A DNA stretch of 64,000 nt, from positions 2,272,001-2,336,000 of the forward strand of contig NZ_CP011801.1 of the NCBI RefSeq assembly GCF_001273775.1. Reading direction: 5' to 3'. Below the pieces are notes generated by a model. That model saw only the letters and a list, made by a program, of their open reading frames with translations. It searched no databases and was not told the DNA's origin. Position numbers and translations under genes: made by a program. This stretch comes from Nitrospira moscoviensis (GTDB lineage: Bacteria > Nitrospirota > Nitrospiria > Nitrospirales > Nitrospiraceae). Shown piece by piece: positions 8,749 to 18,765 of the stretch. Within the stretch, counting starts at the first letter, position 1. Each line of letters starts with the position of its first letter.

Positions 8749-8957
8749 GGTGGTGTCCTGCCCACATGATTCATGGCGGTTCGTGACGAAACCGCCGAGA
8801 CGCCAGGCGAGACGGGCAAGCACAGCCACGAAGGAGGGAGGCATACTTGCAACAGTATGTTGACCGACTGAGTGGCGAGCACGCCCGCCAGCATGCCCGG
8901 CAGGAGCATGTTGGCTTGTCGCAGCGGCGTATCGGCGGTTGCAGTAGAAGCGTTCAT
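8745..8957 (-). CDS. Small ORF between NRPS and exporter, 70 aa
   Basis: The frame starts 12 bp after the NRPS stop and its TGA overlaps the exporter ATG, an arrangement that favours translation. The product has a hydrophobic middle (roughly residues 17-48, including MLLPGMLAGVLATQS) and a polar C-terminus. No family is recognised. It could be a small membrane peptide of the export system, a remnant of a larger gene, or simply a translated linker that couples NRPS and exporter translation. Confidence 0.4.
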   Translation of the reverse strand: MNASTATADTPLRQANMLLPGMLAGVLATQSVNILLQVCLPPSWLCLPVSPGVSAVSSRTAMNHVGRTPP

Positions 8958-8969
8958 GAATAATGTGGG

Positions 8970-11900
8970 CTAAGCGCGATCATTCGTCACGGTGCGGTCG
9001 TGCGCGGCGGCCCGCAACGACCGCTCTTTCCGGATGTAGTCCCGCAGAAGGTCCGCCAACGCTTCGACGTGCGGCGAGACGAACAATTGACCGGAATTGC
9101 CGGCCGGTATGCCGGCCGATTCGGCGCCGCCGCGGGCGAGAAATTCCCACAGCGTCCTCGTATCCCGCGCCGGATCGTCGACCACCCGCTTCGACGCCGT
9201 GACGTTGAGCAATCTCCCCCGATATTCCTGTGGACGATACGAGGCGACGGCTTCGAGCGTCGCTCCCGCGACGCGCTGATTGCTGAACTCTTCTCCCAGA
9301 ATCGGCGCGGCCGACGCCGATCCGATTCGCTCCACTCGCCGGATCAGGTTTGAGAGCCCCAGGCGCACCCGTTCCGACAGGGACAACCGGCGGGAGGAGC
9401 CCAGAAACCGCAAGGCGCGGCTCCATCCATAGAGAAGAGGCCGCGCGTACCGTTTCATCCGCAAGGCATAGCCGTTGTAGGACAGCGGGTGCCAGGATTC
9501 CAGAATCATCAGAATCACCGGTTCATGGACGGCCGACAGTTGCTGCGCCATTTCATAGGCCACCACGCCGCCGGTGCACGTGCCCGCGATGACGAAAGGG
9601 CCGTTCCGCTGAATCGTGCGGATCTCCTCCACATAGTGCGCCGCCATGTTGACGATCGACGTAAAGGGGGCTTCCCGACCGTCGAGTCCCCTGGTTTGCA
9701 AACCGTAAAACGGCTGGTCCGGTCCCAGCAATTGTGCCAACTTGGCGAATCCCAGGACGTTGCCGCCCACGCCCGGCACGGCAAAAACGGGAGGGGCCGC
9801 CCCCGCCGGCTGAATGGCGACCAGGGAACGCCACGGCGCCTCCCACTGCGAGGCGGTCAGGATATCGCTCAGCTGCGCGATGGTGGGTGCCTGGAACAGC
9901 GTCGCCAAGGGCAACTGCTTTCCGAACACCCGCTCCAAATGCGCGAACAACTGGACGGCCTTGAGCGAATGCCCTCCCAGGTCGAAAAAATTGTCGTGGA
10001 TGCCGATGTCCGGCACGCCCAGCACCTGCTGCCACAAGGCCGCCAACTGGACCTGGACCGGCGTCATAGGCCGCCCGGACGGGCCGGCATGCGATCGGGG
10101 TGGCGGGTCCGGAACCGGCAGCGCCGAGACGTCGACCTTGCCATTGGCCGTCAGCGGCAACTGCGGCATGACGACGAGATGAGCGGGCACCATGTAGTCC
10201 GGCAGGCTTCGCCGCAGGAAGGTGTGCATCTCGCGCACGTCGAAACCGGCATCCTGTTTCAGGACCGCATAGGCCACGAGCTGCTTGGTGCCCGACGCAT
10301 CAGGCCTGGCGCCGACCACGGCCTGGCGAACCACGGGATGCCGGAGCAACGCCGCTTCGATCTCCCCGAGTTCGATACGGAATCCTCGAATCTTGACCTG
10401 ATGGTCCAATCGTCCCAAGTGCACCACGTGCCCGTCCGACCGATAGCGCACCAGATCGCCGGTCTTGTAGAGGCGCGCAGCCGGATTGAAGGGAGACGCG
10501 ATGAACCGTTCGGCGGTCAAGTCCGGCCTCCGGTGATAGCCGAGCGCCAGCCCCTCCCCGCCGATGTAGAGTTCTCCCGGTACGCCGATGGGCACGGGGC
10601 GGAGAGCCGCATCGAGCACGTAGAGCTGCGTGTTGGCGATCGGCCGGCCGATGGTGATCTCCGCGTCGCCGCGCGCCACCGGCGACACCGTCGACCAGAT
10701 GGTCGTTTCGGTCGGCCCGTACATATTCCAGAGCGACCCGGCCCGCTCCAGGATGCGATCGGCCAGATCTCGCGACAAGGCTTCGCCGCCGCACAATACC
10801 GTTAGGTCGGGAGTCGCCTCCCAGCCGGCGTCGATGAGCATCCGCCAGGTCGCCGGAGTGGCCTGCATGATGGTGGAGCGCGAGTTCTTCAGCAGCGCCT
10901 TCAGCGCATGGCCGTCGGTCGCGGTGCGGCGGTCGACCAATTCAACCGTTCCGCCGACGATCAGCGGCAAATACAACTCCAGCCCGGCAATGTCGAACGA
11001 CAGGGTCGTGACGGCCAGCAGGCGGTCGCGTGACGAACAGCCGGGGACGGATTTCATGGACCAGAGGAAATTGACCAGCGAGCGATGGCAGATCGCCACG
11101 CCCTTCGGTTTGCCGGTCGATCCGGATGTATACAGAACATAGGCGAGGTCGGACGGCTCGGGTGCCGCCGGAGCCTGCATGGATTCCTGCTCCACAGTGC
11201 GCTGCTCACGATCGAGGCAGATCACTTCCCTGCCGGTCTCGGGCAGCCGGGACTTCAGCGCCTGCGATGTGACCACGAGGCCGGCGCCGGACTCCTCCAG
11301 CATGTAGTGGAGGCGGTCGAGCGGATATTCGGGATCGAGCGGAATATAGGCGGCCCCGCTTTTCAGGATGCCCAGGGCGCCCACGAGCAAGCTCGGCGTC
11401 CGCTCCAGGCAAATCCCCACGCAGGCGCCCGGCCGAGCCCCTCGCCGGCGCAGATAGTGCGCAAGCTGATTGGCGCGGCGCTCCAACGCCCCATACGTCA
11501 GGCGGTGCGCGCCCTGTGCAACGGCGACGGCGTCCGGCGTCCGAGCGGCCTGCGCCGTGATCAACTCGGGCAACGACAGGTTGGACGGATAGTCCGCCTC
11601 GGTTCGGTTCCATTCGATCAACAGACGCCGCCGATCGGCGGGACTCATACAGTCGTACTCGGTGATCGTCCGATGCGGGTCGGCCGCGACGGCTTCGAGC
11701 AAGGCGACATACTCCCGGACCATCCGCTCGACGGTCTCTCCTGTGAACAAGTCGGTCCGGTAACTCAGATAGACCTTCCGGGACACCTCGGTGTCGATGG
11801 TCATCGTCAGATCGAACTGAACGGTGCCTCCGTCGAATTCAAACGGCGCCCACGTCAACCCGTCGAACTCGATGCGGCCGAGGGGCGCGTTCGCCACGTT

Positions 11901-14900
11901 GAACAACACCTGCACCAGCGGAGAGTGGCTCAAATCGCGTCCGGGCGCCACGGCGCTCACCAGGCGCTCGAACGGCAAATCCTGATGGGCATACGCGCCG
12001 AGCGCGCTGTCCCGCACGCGGCCGACCGCTTCCGTAAACGAGGGCCGATTAGACAAATCCGTCCGCATCACCAGCGTGTTCACGAAGGTTCCGATGATGT
12101 CTTCCGTGAACCGTCGAGTGCGGTTGGCGATCGGCACCCCGACGGCGATGTCGTCCTGCCCGGAGTAGCGGCTCAAGAGAATCTGAAACGCCGCCAGCAG
12201 CCCCATGAACAGCGTGCCGCCCTGTTCGGCGCAAACCGTGCGCAGCCGCGCCAGCAACGCCTCGGGGAGCTCCATGGATCGGTACGAGCCGACAAAGCTC
12301 TGGCGTTGCGGGCGCGGATAGTCGGTCGGCAAGGTCAACACCGGCAGTCCGGCCAACTTCTCGCGCCAATAGGCCAACTGGCCGGCCAGAGCGGTGTCCG
12401 TCAATGTCCGGCGTTGCCACACCGCCACGTCGGCATACTGCAGTGCGGCGTGCTCCGAGACCGGACGGCGCCCCCGGCGATATTCATTGTACAGCCGCGC
12501 ACACTCCCGACCGATGACGCCGAACGACCATTGATCTCCGATGATGTGATGCATGTTCAGCACGAGAATATGGTCCGCCTCGTCGATCCGGATGAGACTG
12601 AACCTCGCGAGCGGACCCCGGTGAAGATCGAACGGCCTCCGCGCCTCCTCGGCTACCAGGCGTGCGGCCTCCGCCACCCGGACGTCCATAGGCATGCCGC
12701 GCAGATCCACGTCGTGCACGTCGACAGGCTGCGCGCCATGAATCTGTTGTGTGGGACCGTCCGGCGTCAGGCTGAAGGTCGTCCGAAAGGCCTCGTGACG
12801 TCGCACCATGTCATGCGCGGCGGCCAGCATGGCCTCCCGGTCCAGCGGACCGAGCAGGCGCGTCGCGATCGGCATGTTGTAGGCCGTACTCTCGGGCGAC
12901 AGCTGGTACATGAACCACATGCGCTGCTGAGAGAACGACAACGGCAACGGGCGATCGCGGGGGACCGGAACCACCGCCGCCCCTGCCGTCGCCGGGGCTT
13001 CCTGGCGGAGCCGATCGATCGCGTCGGCCAACTCGGCGATTGTGGGAAGCTCAAACACCGTCCGCAGGGGGCAGTCGACCCGAAACGTCTCCCGCACTCT
13101 GGACACGACTTGGGTCGCGAGCAACGAGTGCCCTCCCAATTGAAAGAAATTGTCGTCCACGCCCACCTGTGGAAGATGAAGGATCTCTTTCCATATCTGG
13201 ATCAACGCCGCTTCGGTGGGGGTGCTCGGCGCGTCGGCCGGCCGGGGCCCGCTGTCCACATCGTGCGGAGCCGGTAGCCTACGCCGGTCGACCTTGCCGG
13301 CGGCCGTCCGCGGCAAGGTGTCTACGTGGATCAGCAGCGCGGGAACCATATACGAAGGCAGGCGCGACGCCGCATACGTCCGCAACGGCCCTTCCGCATC
13401 CTGCTCAAGCGCGCCGGTGTAATAGGCGACCAGCCGTTGTTGCCCCGGTGTATCCTCTCTCAACACCGCAACCGCCTCGTCGACGCCGGGGTAGGCACGG
13501 AGAACCGCGTCGATCTCCTCGAGCTCGACGCGATACCCCCGCAGTTTGACTTGATGATCGGCGCGGCCGAGGAATTCCAGATTTCCATCGGAACGAAACC
13601 GCGCCAAGTCGCCGGTCCGATAGACCTTCGCCTGCGGCTCGAATGGATGGGGCACGAATTTCGCGTCGGTCAACGCCGGTTCATTGAGATAGCCGAGAGC
13701 CAGGCCGGCGCCCGCCACGTATAGCTCACCGGGCATCCCGACAGGAACCGGCTGCAGGCGGGCATCGAGCACGTACACCTGGACGTTGGGGATGGGCTTT
13801 CCGATCGGAACACGCGCGGCGGACTCGCCGGGCGTGGTTCGATAGACCGTGCACCAGACGGTCGCTTCGGTGGGCCCATATTCGTTGTACAGGGCCGCTC
13901 CGGGCGCGACCTCATAGTGCCGGCGAACGAGCTGGGGCGACAGGGTCTCTCCCGCGGAAATCACTACGCGGAGTGAGGCCACCTTCGAAGCCGACACCCC
14001 GCGCAGGACGGCTTCATACAACGACGGGACCGCCACCAGGTGGGTGATCCGATGCCGGCCGATCAATTCGCGCAAGTGGGTCGGATCCCGGTGTGCCGCC
14101 TCGGAGGGAATCACCAGAGCGCCGCCCTGCAAGAGCGTCCAGTAGATGCCTGTCACCGAGCCGTCGAAAGCGAACGGAAACGTCAGCAGAAAACGGTCCA
14201 CCGGCTCGTGGTAATACCGCACGCGGGCATCCAGCGACGACCGCAACGACCGGTGTGAAATCTGGACTCCCTTGGGCTTTCCCGTCGAACCGGAAGTATA
14301 GACCACATAGGCCACGTCATCGAGGCTGGTTCGTTCGATGGCGGGCACCGTCTGCGCATGGCTGACATCGAGCGCGTCGAGCGTGAGTACCTTTCGGCCG
14401 TAGTCTCGAACGCGTTCGCGCAGTTCCCGATGAGTGACGATGACGGACGGGTTTGCGTCTTCACACATCGAACGGATGCGCTGATCGGGCCACGTCGGAT
14501 CGAGCGGCACATAGGCGGCGCCGGCCTTCAATACGCCCAACAACGCGATGATGCCGGCGGCCGAGCGTTCGCAGATCAATACCGCTCGGTGGCCCCGCCC
14601 GATTCCCATGCCGGCCAGAACGGACGCCAGTCGATCGGATTGCCGATTCAATTCGCCATAAGTGAGGGTGTCCGAACCACAGATGACCGCCGCGGCATCC
14701 GGCGTCCGTTCCGCTTGCGCCGCGATTTCAAGATGGATACAACGCATGCCGGACAAAGGCGCCTGCGTCCGGTTCCACTCCACCAGGACGGTCCGTCGCT
14801 CCTGTTCCGATAAGAGGGGCAGGGAAGACAAACGGGCATCCGGCTGTCGGATCATGCCGGCCAGCACCGTTTCCAGCTGAGCCAGCATCCGGGTCGCCGT

Positions 14901-17900
14901 GTCGGCCGTGAAGAGATCGGCATCGTAGGCCAGGGCCAGTTCCGTTCCTTTGGGCCCTGCCAACATCATCACGACCAGGTCGCATTCCAGTGCCGGAACC
15001 TCCACCGGCAAGGCCGTCGCCGTCACGCCCGGCAGCAGAAGCTCGGCCACGGGATCGTCTTCGAGGACGAGCATGACGTTGAACAGCGGGCGGCGCGCAT
15101 CTCTCCGCATCTTCACGGCATCCAACACGGTTTCGAACGGCACATCCTGATGATCGTACGCCTCCGTGACGACCTGCTTGACGCGGCCCAACAACTCGCG
15201 ACCCGTGCCTGCCTCGGCGGCATTGAGTCTGAGCGCGACGGTGTTCACGAAATAGCCGAACGCGCGTTCAAACCGGGTGCGCCGCCGATTGGCCACGACC
15301 GACCCGACCACCGCATCCTCCGCGCCGGTACAGCGCCAGAGCCACGCGGCGAGGGCGGCATATCCCACCATGAATTTCGTCACCGCATGGTCCTGGCAGA
15401 ATCGATTCAACGCGGATGCCAGATCGGGCGGCAGAAGACGGTTGCGCACCTGACTGTTCCTGGGCCCCGGTCGATCCACCCGCGGATAATCGGCCGGTAC
15501 TTCGACCGGCGGCGGGAGATCGGTCAATCGGCTCTTCCAGTAGGCTTCCTGCACTTCACGGTCGGGACCGGCAAGCCAAGCCTCTTGCCAGTCGACGTAG
15601 GCCGCATAGGCTTGGGCGCAGGCCGGTGGCACCGGAACGGCAATTCCCTCTCCCGCGTGATATAGCTCGGTGAATTCGCGGCAGAACAATCGAAGAGACC
15701 AGCCGTCGGCAATCAACCGATGGGCCGTCACCACCAGAAGATGGTCTGTCGGGGAACCGGTAGCGAGGAACACTCGACACAGCGGTCCTTTTTCCAAATC
15801 GAACGGTCTGGCGACCTGCTCCTTTGCCAGCCGGCTGAACAGCCTTTCGACATCCGTCGCCTCTGGCTCGACGAGGTACCGTTCGACGGCAATCATTCCA
15901 TCCGGCTCGATTCTGGCCATGACCTCCCGGTCGTTCCCGATAAATCGGGCGCGCAGCATGTCATGGCGGCTGGCGAGCGCGGCCACGCAGCGCTCGAGGG
16001 CCGCCACGTCGATGGCGCCGCGCAGCCGGATGCCGACGGAAATATTGTTCATTGCCGTGCCGGGATAGATTTGCTCCAGAAACCAAATGCGCCGTTGGTT
16101 GGCCGACAACGGCCGCAGCGCACCGCAGATGAGTCCATCAGTCTCGCTGTCGCCGTGGTCCGCCGGTGGCCGCCTGCCGTGGATCACCATATGCCGGGCA
16201 AGATCCCGAACGGTCCACTCGCTCATGATCTGGGCGAACGACGGACTGACGCCGTACCGTTGCTCCAACCGGTTCCGCAGAATGCTGACCATCAGCGAAT
16301 CCAGCCCGAAAGCGGCCAACGGCGCATCGGCGCGAATCTGCTCGGGGACGACCTTCAATTGTTCCGCGAGAATATCGCGGATCGACGCTTCGGCTGCCGC
16401 CGCCTCGCCGGTTTCGGGCGGGAGCGCACTGGTCGGTTCGGAAACCGCGCGCGGCTGTTCCCTCAGAACCGATCCCGGCGCTCGGCTCCTGCCGACGATC
16501 GGCAAGCGGTCTCCCAGATAAGCGTCCCGGCAGGCGCGACGTTGCACTTTTCCGCTCGAGGTTTTCGGAAGACTTCCGGCTTTGATCAGCACCACCTCGA
16601 AGACATGCAGCTCGTGCTCGTCGGCGACGTGACGCCGGATATGCGAGCAGATGTTTTCTCCATCGACGGGCTTGGCCAACCGCTGGACTTCCTGCACCAC
16701 CACAAGCTGCTCACCGAGGGGACCTTCGACCGCAAAGGCCGCACCCCCGCCGGGCCTCAGCGCCGGGTGGCAGAACTCCACGGTCAACTCGATGTCCTGC
16801 GGATAGTGATTTCGTCCGTGGACGATGATGAGATCCTTCAATCGCCCGGTGATGAACAGCTGGCCGTCCTGCAGAAAGCCGAGATCGCCGGTTCTCAGGA
16901 ACGGTCCCTCGCCGGTCCCGGAGATGAACGCGCGAAAGACCGCATCGGTGTCGGCCGGCCGATTCCAGTATCCCCGCGCCACGCTTCCTCCGGACAGCCA
17001 CACTTCGCCCACCACATCGGGCGCACATCGCTCCCGTGTGTCCGGATTCACAATGACCACCTGCATGTCGCCGATCGGCATGCCGCAGCCGACGACCGCA
17101 CGGAGGCTTCCCGCGCCCTCGGCCTTCGCAATCCGACCTTGCTGGAGACATTCCGTGTCGAGTCTGGAGACCGTGGGGGGCACGCCGTACGCCTTCAGTG
17201 ACACGACCAATGTGCACTCGGCCATGCCGTAGGCGGGGCTAAAGGCCTCGGGCCGGAATCCATAAGGTCGATACGCGTCGATGAATCCGGCCATCGTCGC
17301 CTCACGGATCGGCTCCGCGCCGCAGCTCGCCACATTCCAACGGGCCAGGTTCAACGCCGTTCGCTGCGCCGGCTCGATGCCGCGCAAACAATGCTCGTAA
17401 CCGAAGTTGGGCGCGCCACTGTGAGTGATGCCGTGGGCGGTCATCGCTTCGAGCCATCGGACCGGCTCTTTCAGAAACAGTAGCGCCGGCATCAGATAGG
17501 AGGGATGTCCGGCAAAGACCGGCGCCACAAGTCCATGAATCAGTCCATAATCGTGAAAGTACGGCATCCAGGTCAGGCTGCGGCTGTGTTCGGTGCTCCC
17601 CGCCGCGGCGTGAAGGTCCCGGCATTGGACGAGGAGGTTCCCGTGGGCCACCATCACGCCCTTGGGGTCCGCGGTTGAGCCGGACGTGTATTGCACAAAC
17701 GCGAGATCCGTCTCCGCCGATCGATGGACGGCCATGTCACCGGCCCACTGCGGGGACACCGCGCTCGTATCGACAATCCGGCATCCCGGCGGCAACCCGA
17801 GATCTGCGGACAGCGCGCGTACATGATCGAGCGCCGCTCCGCTGCTCAAAACCAGGCAGGCGTCGCTGTCCTCGGCGATGCGTTTCAGTCTGGGAATCCG

Positions 17901-18257
17901 TCGCTTGAGGCTGACAGGATCGGGAGGAGGCGCCGGCACCGCGATGATGCCGGCATACAGGCAGGCCCAGAAGGCCACGGCGACATCCAATCCACCGCCA
18001 TACACCAGAAGCGCCCGATCCTCCCGTCGGGCATGCCGCTGGAGCCACCCGGCCAGCACATAGGCCCGTCGATGCAGCTCGCCGTACGTCAGGCGATCAT
18101 CGACTTCTATGCCTTGCTTGATGAAGAGGTAGGCGGGACGTTCCGGCTCGTGCCGGGCTCGCCATCTCACGACATCGACGAGAGTTTCACCCGGCGGCAC
18201 ACCGCTGAACCGGCCGGGCTGATTCGACGATCCTGGCGCACCTTCACTTATTGCCAT
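8970..18257 (-). CDS. NRPS: FAAL-ACP-C-A-PCP-C-A-PCP-TE, lipodipeptide synthetase
   Basis: A single 3095-residue assembly line. Approximate domains: fatty-acyl-AMP ligase 1-580 (YTSGSTADPKG near 190), ACP 620-695 (GLDSL), condensation 715-1140 (AHRLIADG near 845, first His of HHxxxDG replaced), adenylation 1165-1670, PCP 1680-1750 (LGGHSL), condensation 1770-2200 (HHIIGDQ near 1903), adenylation 2220-2720, PCP 2735-2800 (LGGHSL), thioesterase 2820-3095. By manual alignment to GrsA the second adenylation pocket reads DILQLGMIWK, the glycine type. The first reads DGTVIAEVWK, nearest to Tyr-type codes but uncertain. The TE nucleophile motif is GTCTG, giving Cys2894 in place of Ser. No epimerase or methyltransferase is present. 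Predicted product: fatty acyl-X-Gly, linear or cyclised on release. Confidence 0.93.
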   Translation of the reverse strand: MAISEGAPGSSNQPGRFSGVPPGETLVDVVRWRARHEPERPAYLFIKQGIEVDDRLTYGELHRRAYVLAGWLQRHARREDRALLVYGGGLDVAVAFWACLYAGIIAVPAPPPDPVSLKRRIPRLKRIAEDSDACLVLSSGAALDHVRALSADLGLPPGCRIVDTSAVSPQWAGDMAVHRSAETDLAFVQYTSGSTADPKGVMVAHGNLLVQCRDLHAAAGSTEHSRSLTWMPYFHDYGLIHGLVAPVFAGHPSYLMPALLFLKEPVRWLEAMTAHGITHSGAPNFGYEHCLRGIEPAQRTALNLARWNVASCGAEPIREATMAGFIDAYRPYGFRPEAFSPAYGMAECTLVVSLKAYGVPPTVSRLDTECLQQGRIAKAEGAGSLRAVVGCGMPIGDMQVVIVNPDTRERCAPDVVGEVWLSGGSVARGYWNRPADTDAVFRAFISGTGEGPFLRTGDLGFLQDGQLFITGRLKDLIIVHGRNHYPQDIELTVEFCHPALRPGGGAAFAVEGPLGEQLVVVQEVQRLAKPVDGENICSHIRRHVADEHELHVFEVVLIKAGSLPKTSSGKVQRRACRDAYLGDRLPIVGRSRAPGSVLREQPRAVSEPTSALPPETGEAAAAEASIRDILAEQLKVVPEQIRADAPLAAFGLDSLMVSILRNRLEQRYGVSPSFAQIMSEWTVRDLARHMVIHGRRPPADHGDSETDGLICGALRPLSANQRRIWFLEQIYPGTAMNNISVGIRLRGAIDVAALERCVAALASRHDMLRARFIGNDREVMARIEPDGMIAVERYLVEPEATDVERLFSRLAKEQVARPFDLEKGPLCRVFLATGSPTDHLLVVTAHRLIADGWSLRLFCREFTELYHAGEGIAVPVPPACAQAYAAYVDWQEAWLAGPDREVQEAYWKSRLTDLPPPVEVPADYPRVDRPGPRNSQVRNRLLPPDLASALNRFCQDHAVTKFMVGYAALAAWLWRCTGAEDAVVGSVVANRRRTRFERAFGYFVNTVALRLNAAEAGTGRELLGRVKQVVTEAYDHQDVPFETVLDAVKMRRDARRPLFNVMLVLEDDPVAELLLPGVTATALPVEVPALECDLVVMMLAGPKGTELALAYDADLFTADTATRMLAQLETVLAGMIRQPDARLSSLPLLSEQERRTVLVEWNRTQAPLSGMRCIHLEIAAQAERTPDAAAVICGSDTLTYGELNRQSDRLASVLAGMGIGRGHRAVLICERSAAGIIALLGVLKAGAAYVPLDPTWPDQRIRSMCEDANPSVIVTHRELRERVRDYGRKVLTLDALDVSHAQTVPAIERTSLDDVAYVVYTSGSTGKPKGVQISHRSLRSSLDARVRYYHEPVDRFLLTFPFAFDGSVTGIYWTLLQGGALVIPSEAAHRDPTHLRELIGRHRITHLVAVPSLYEAVLRGVSASKVASLRVVISAGETLSPQLVRRHYEVAPGAALYNEYGPTEATVWCTVYRTTPGESAARVPIGKPIPNVQVYVLDARLQPVPVGMPGELYVAGAGLALGYLNEPALTDAKFVPHPFEPQAKVYRTGDLARFRSDGNLEFLGRADHQVKLRGYRVELEEIDAVLRAYPGVDEAVAVLREDTPGQQRLVAYYTGALEQDAEGPLRTYAASRLPSYMVPALLIHVDTLPRTAAGKVDRRRLPAPHDVDSGPRPADAPSTPTEAALIQIWKEILHLPQVGVDDNFFQLGGHSLLATQVVSRVRETFRVDCPLRTVFELPTIAELADAIDRLRQEAPATAGAAVVPVPRDRPLPLSFSQQRMWFMYQLSPESTAYNMPIATRLLGPLDREAMLAAAHDMVRRHEAFRTTFSLTPDGPTQQIHGAQPVDVHDVDLRGMPMDVRVAEAARLVAEEARRPFDLHRGPLARFSLIRIDEADHILVLNMHHIIGDQWSFGVIGRECARLYNEYRRGRRPVSEHAALQYADVAVWQRRTLTDTALAGQLAYWREKLAGLPVLTLPTDYPRPQRQSFVGSYRSMELPEALLARLRTVCAEQGGTLFMGLLAAFQILLSRYSGQDDIAVGVPIANRTRRFTEDIIGTFVNTLVMRTDLSNRPSFTEAVGRVRDSALGAYAHQDLPFERLVSAVAPGRDLSHSPLVQVLFNVANAPLGRIEFDGLTWAPFEFDGGTVQFDLTMTIDTEVSRKVYLSYRTDLFTGETVERMVREYVALLEAVAADPHRTITEYDCMSPADRRRLLIEWNRTEADYPSNLSLPELITAQAARTPDAVAVAQGAHRLTYGALERRANQLAHYLRRRGARPGACVGICLERTPSLLVGALGILKSGAAYIPLDPEYPLDRLHYMLEESGAGLVVTSQALKSRLPETGREVICLDREQRTVEQESMQAPAAPEPSDLAYVLYTSGSTGKPKGVAICHRSLVNFLWSMKSVPGCSSRDRLLAVTTLSFDIAGLELYLPLIVGGTVELVDRRTATDGHALKALLKNSRSTIMQATPATWRMLIDAGWEATPDLTVLCGGEALSRDLADRILERAGSLWNMYGPTETTIWSTVSPVARGDAEITIGRPIANTQLYVLDAALRPVPIGVPGELYIGGEGLALGYHRRPDLTAERFIASPFNPAARLYKTGDLVRYRSDGHVVHLGRLDHQVKIRGFRIELGEIEAALLRHPVVRQAVVGARPDASGTKQLVAYAVLKQDAGFDVREMHTFLRRSLPDYMVPAHLVVMPQLPLTANGKVDVSALPVPDPPPRSHAGPSGRPMTPVQVQLAALWQQVLGVPDIGIHDNFFDLGGHSLKAVQLFAHLERVFGKQLPLATLFQAPTIAQLSDILTASQWEAPWRSLVAIQPAGAAPPVFAVPGVGGNVLGFAKLAQLLGPDQPFYGLQTRGLDGREAPFTSIVNMAAHYVEEIRTIQRNGPFVIAGTCTGGVVAYEMAQQLSAVHEPVILMILESWHPLSYNGYALRMKRYARPLLYGWSRALRFLGSSRRLSLSERVRLGLSNLIRRVERIGSASAAPILGEEFSNQRVAGATLEAVASYRPQEYRGRLLNVTASKRVVDDPARDTRTLWEFLARGGAESAGIPAGNSGQLFVSPHVEALADLLRDYIRKERSLRAAAHDRTVTNDRA

Positions 18258-18554
18258 AGCTTGAGAGCGAGAAAGGCCTGGCGGTACTCCGTATCCATCG
18301 CTGTGCGGGCACTAAACTAAGGAACACACATCCCAAATGGAATACCGCTTCCTGGACAACGTTACCCCACTAATGGGGAATAGCTTTTGATCGTCGATCC
18401 GATCCGGAAGTGCGCGCCGGACGGCGCCCGCTTGTCGCTGACCGCACTCGATTAGGTTGACGCGGACCGGAGGAATGGTCGGGGAAGAAATTCGTTTGAA
18501 AACGATTCGCCGCTCACGTTAGACTCACCACATTTTCCGCCGCACAGTGCATTC
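18258..18554. other. Intergenic region upstream of NRPS with a short inverted repeat
   Basis: These 297 bp between the NRPS start and tRNA-Ser must hold the NRPS promoter on the minus strand. The clearest structure is CCCCA (18365-18369), CTAA, TGGGG (18374-18378), about 110 bp upstream of the NRPS ATG and a candidate operator. No convincing -35/-10 pair and no gene were seen. Confidence 0.3.
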
Positions 18555-18644
<90 letters not shown>

Positions 18645-18765
18645 AACCACACTTCGTGCGTGCCGCCCGCTCTTTTCGCTTTTATCGAATTGCGCGGGCG
18701 GATACACACCAGCAGTGGTTTAATCACAAGACGGTTGTGTCGCGCGCAAGGCAAAAGTAAAAAGA

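Noticed and set aside
9489..13277. Long open frames antisense to the NRPS
   Set aside because: Composition is Arg/Pro/Gly/His-rich with no motifs; they mirror the codon pattern of the NRPS in GC-rich DNA.
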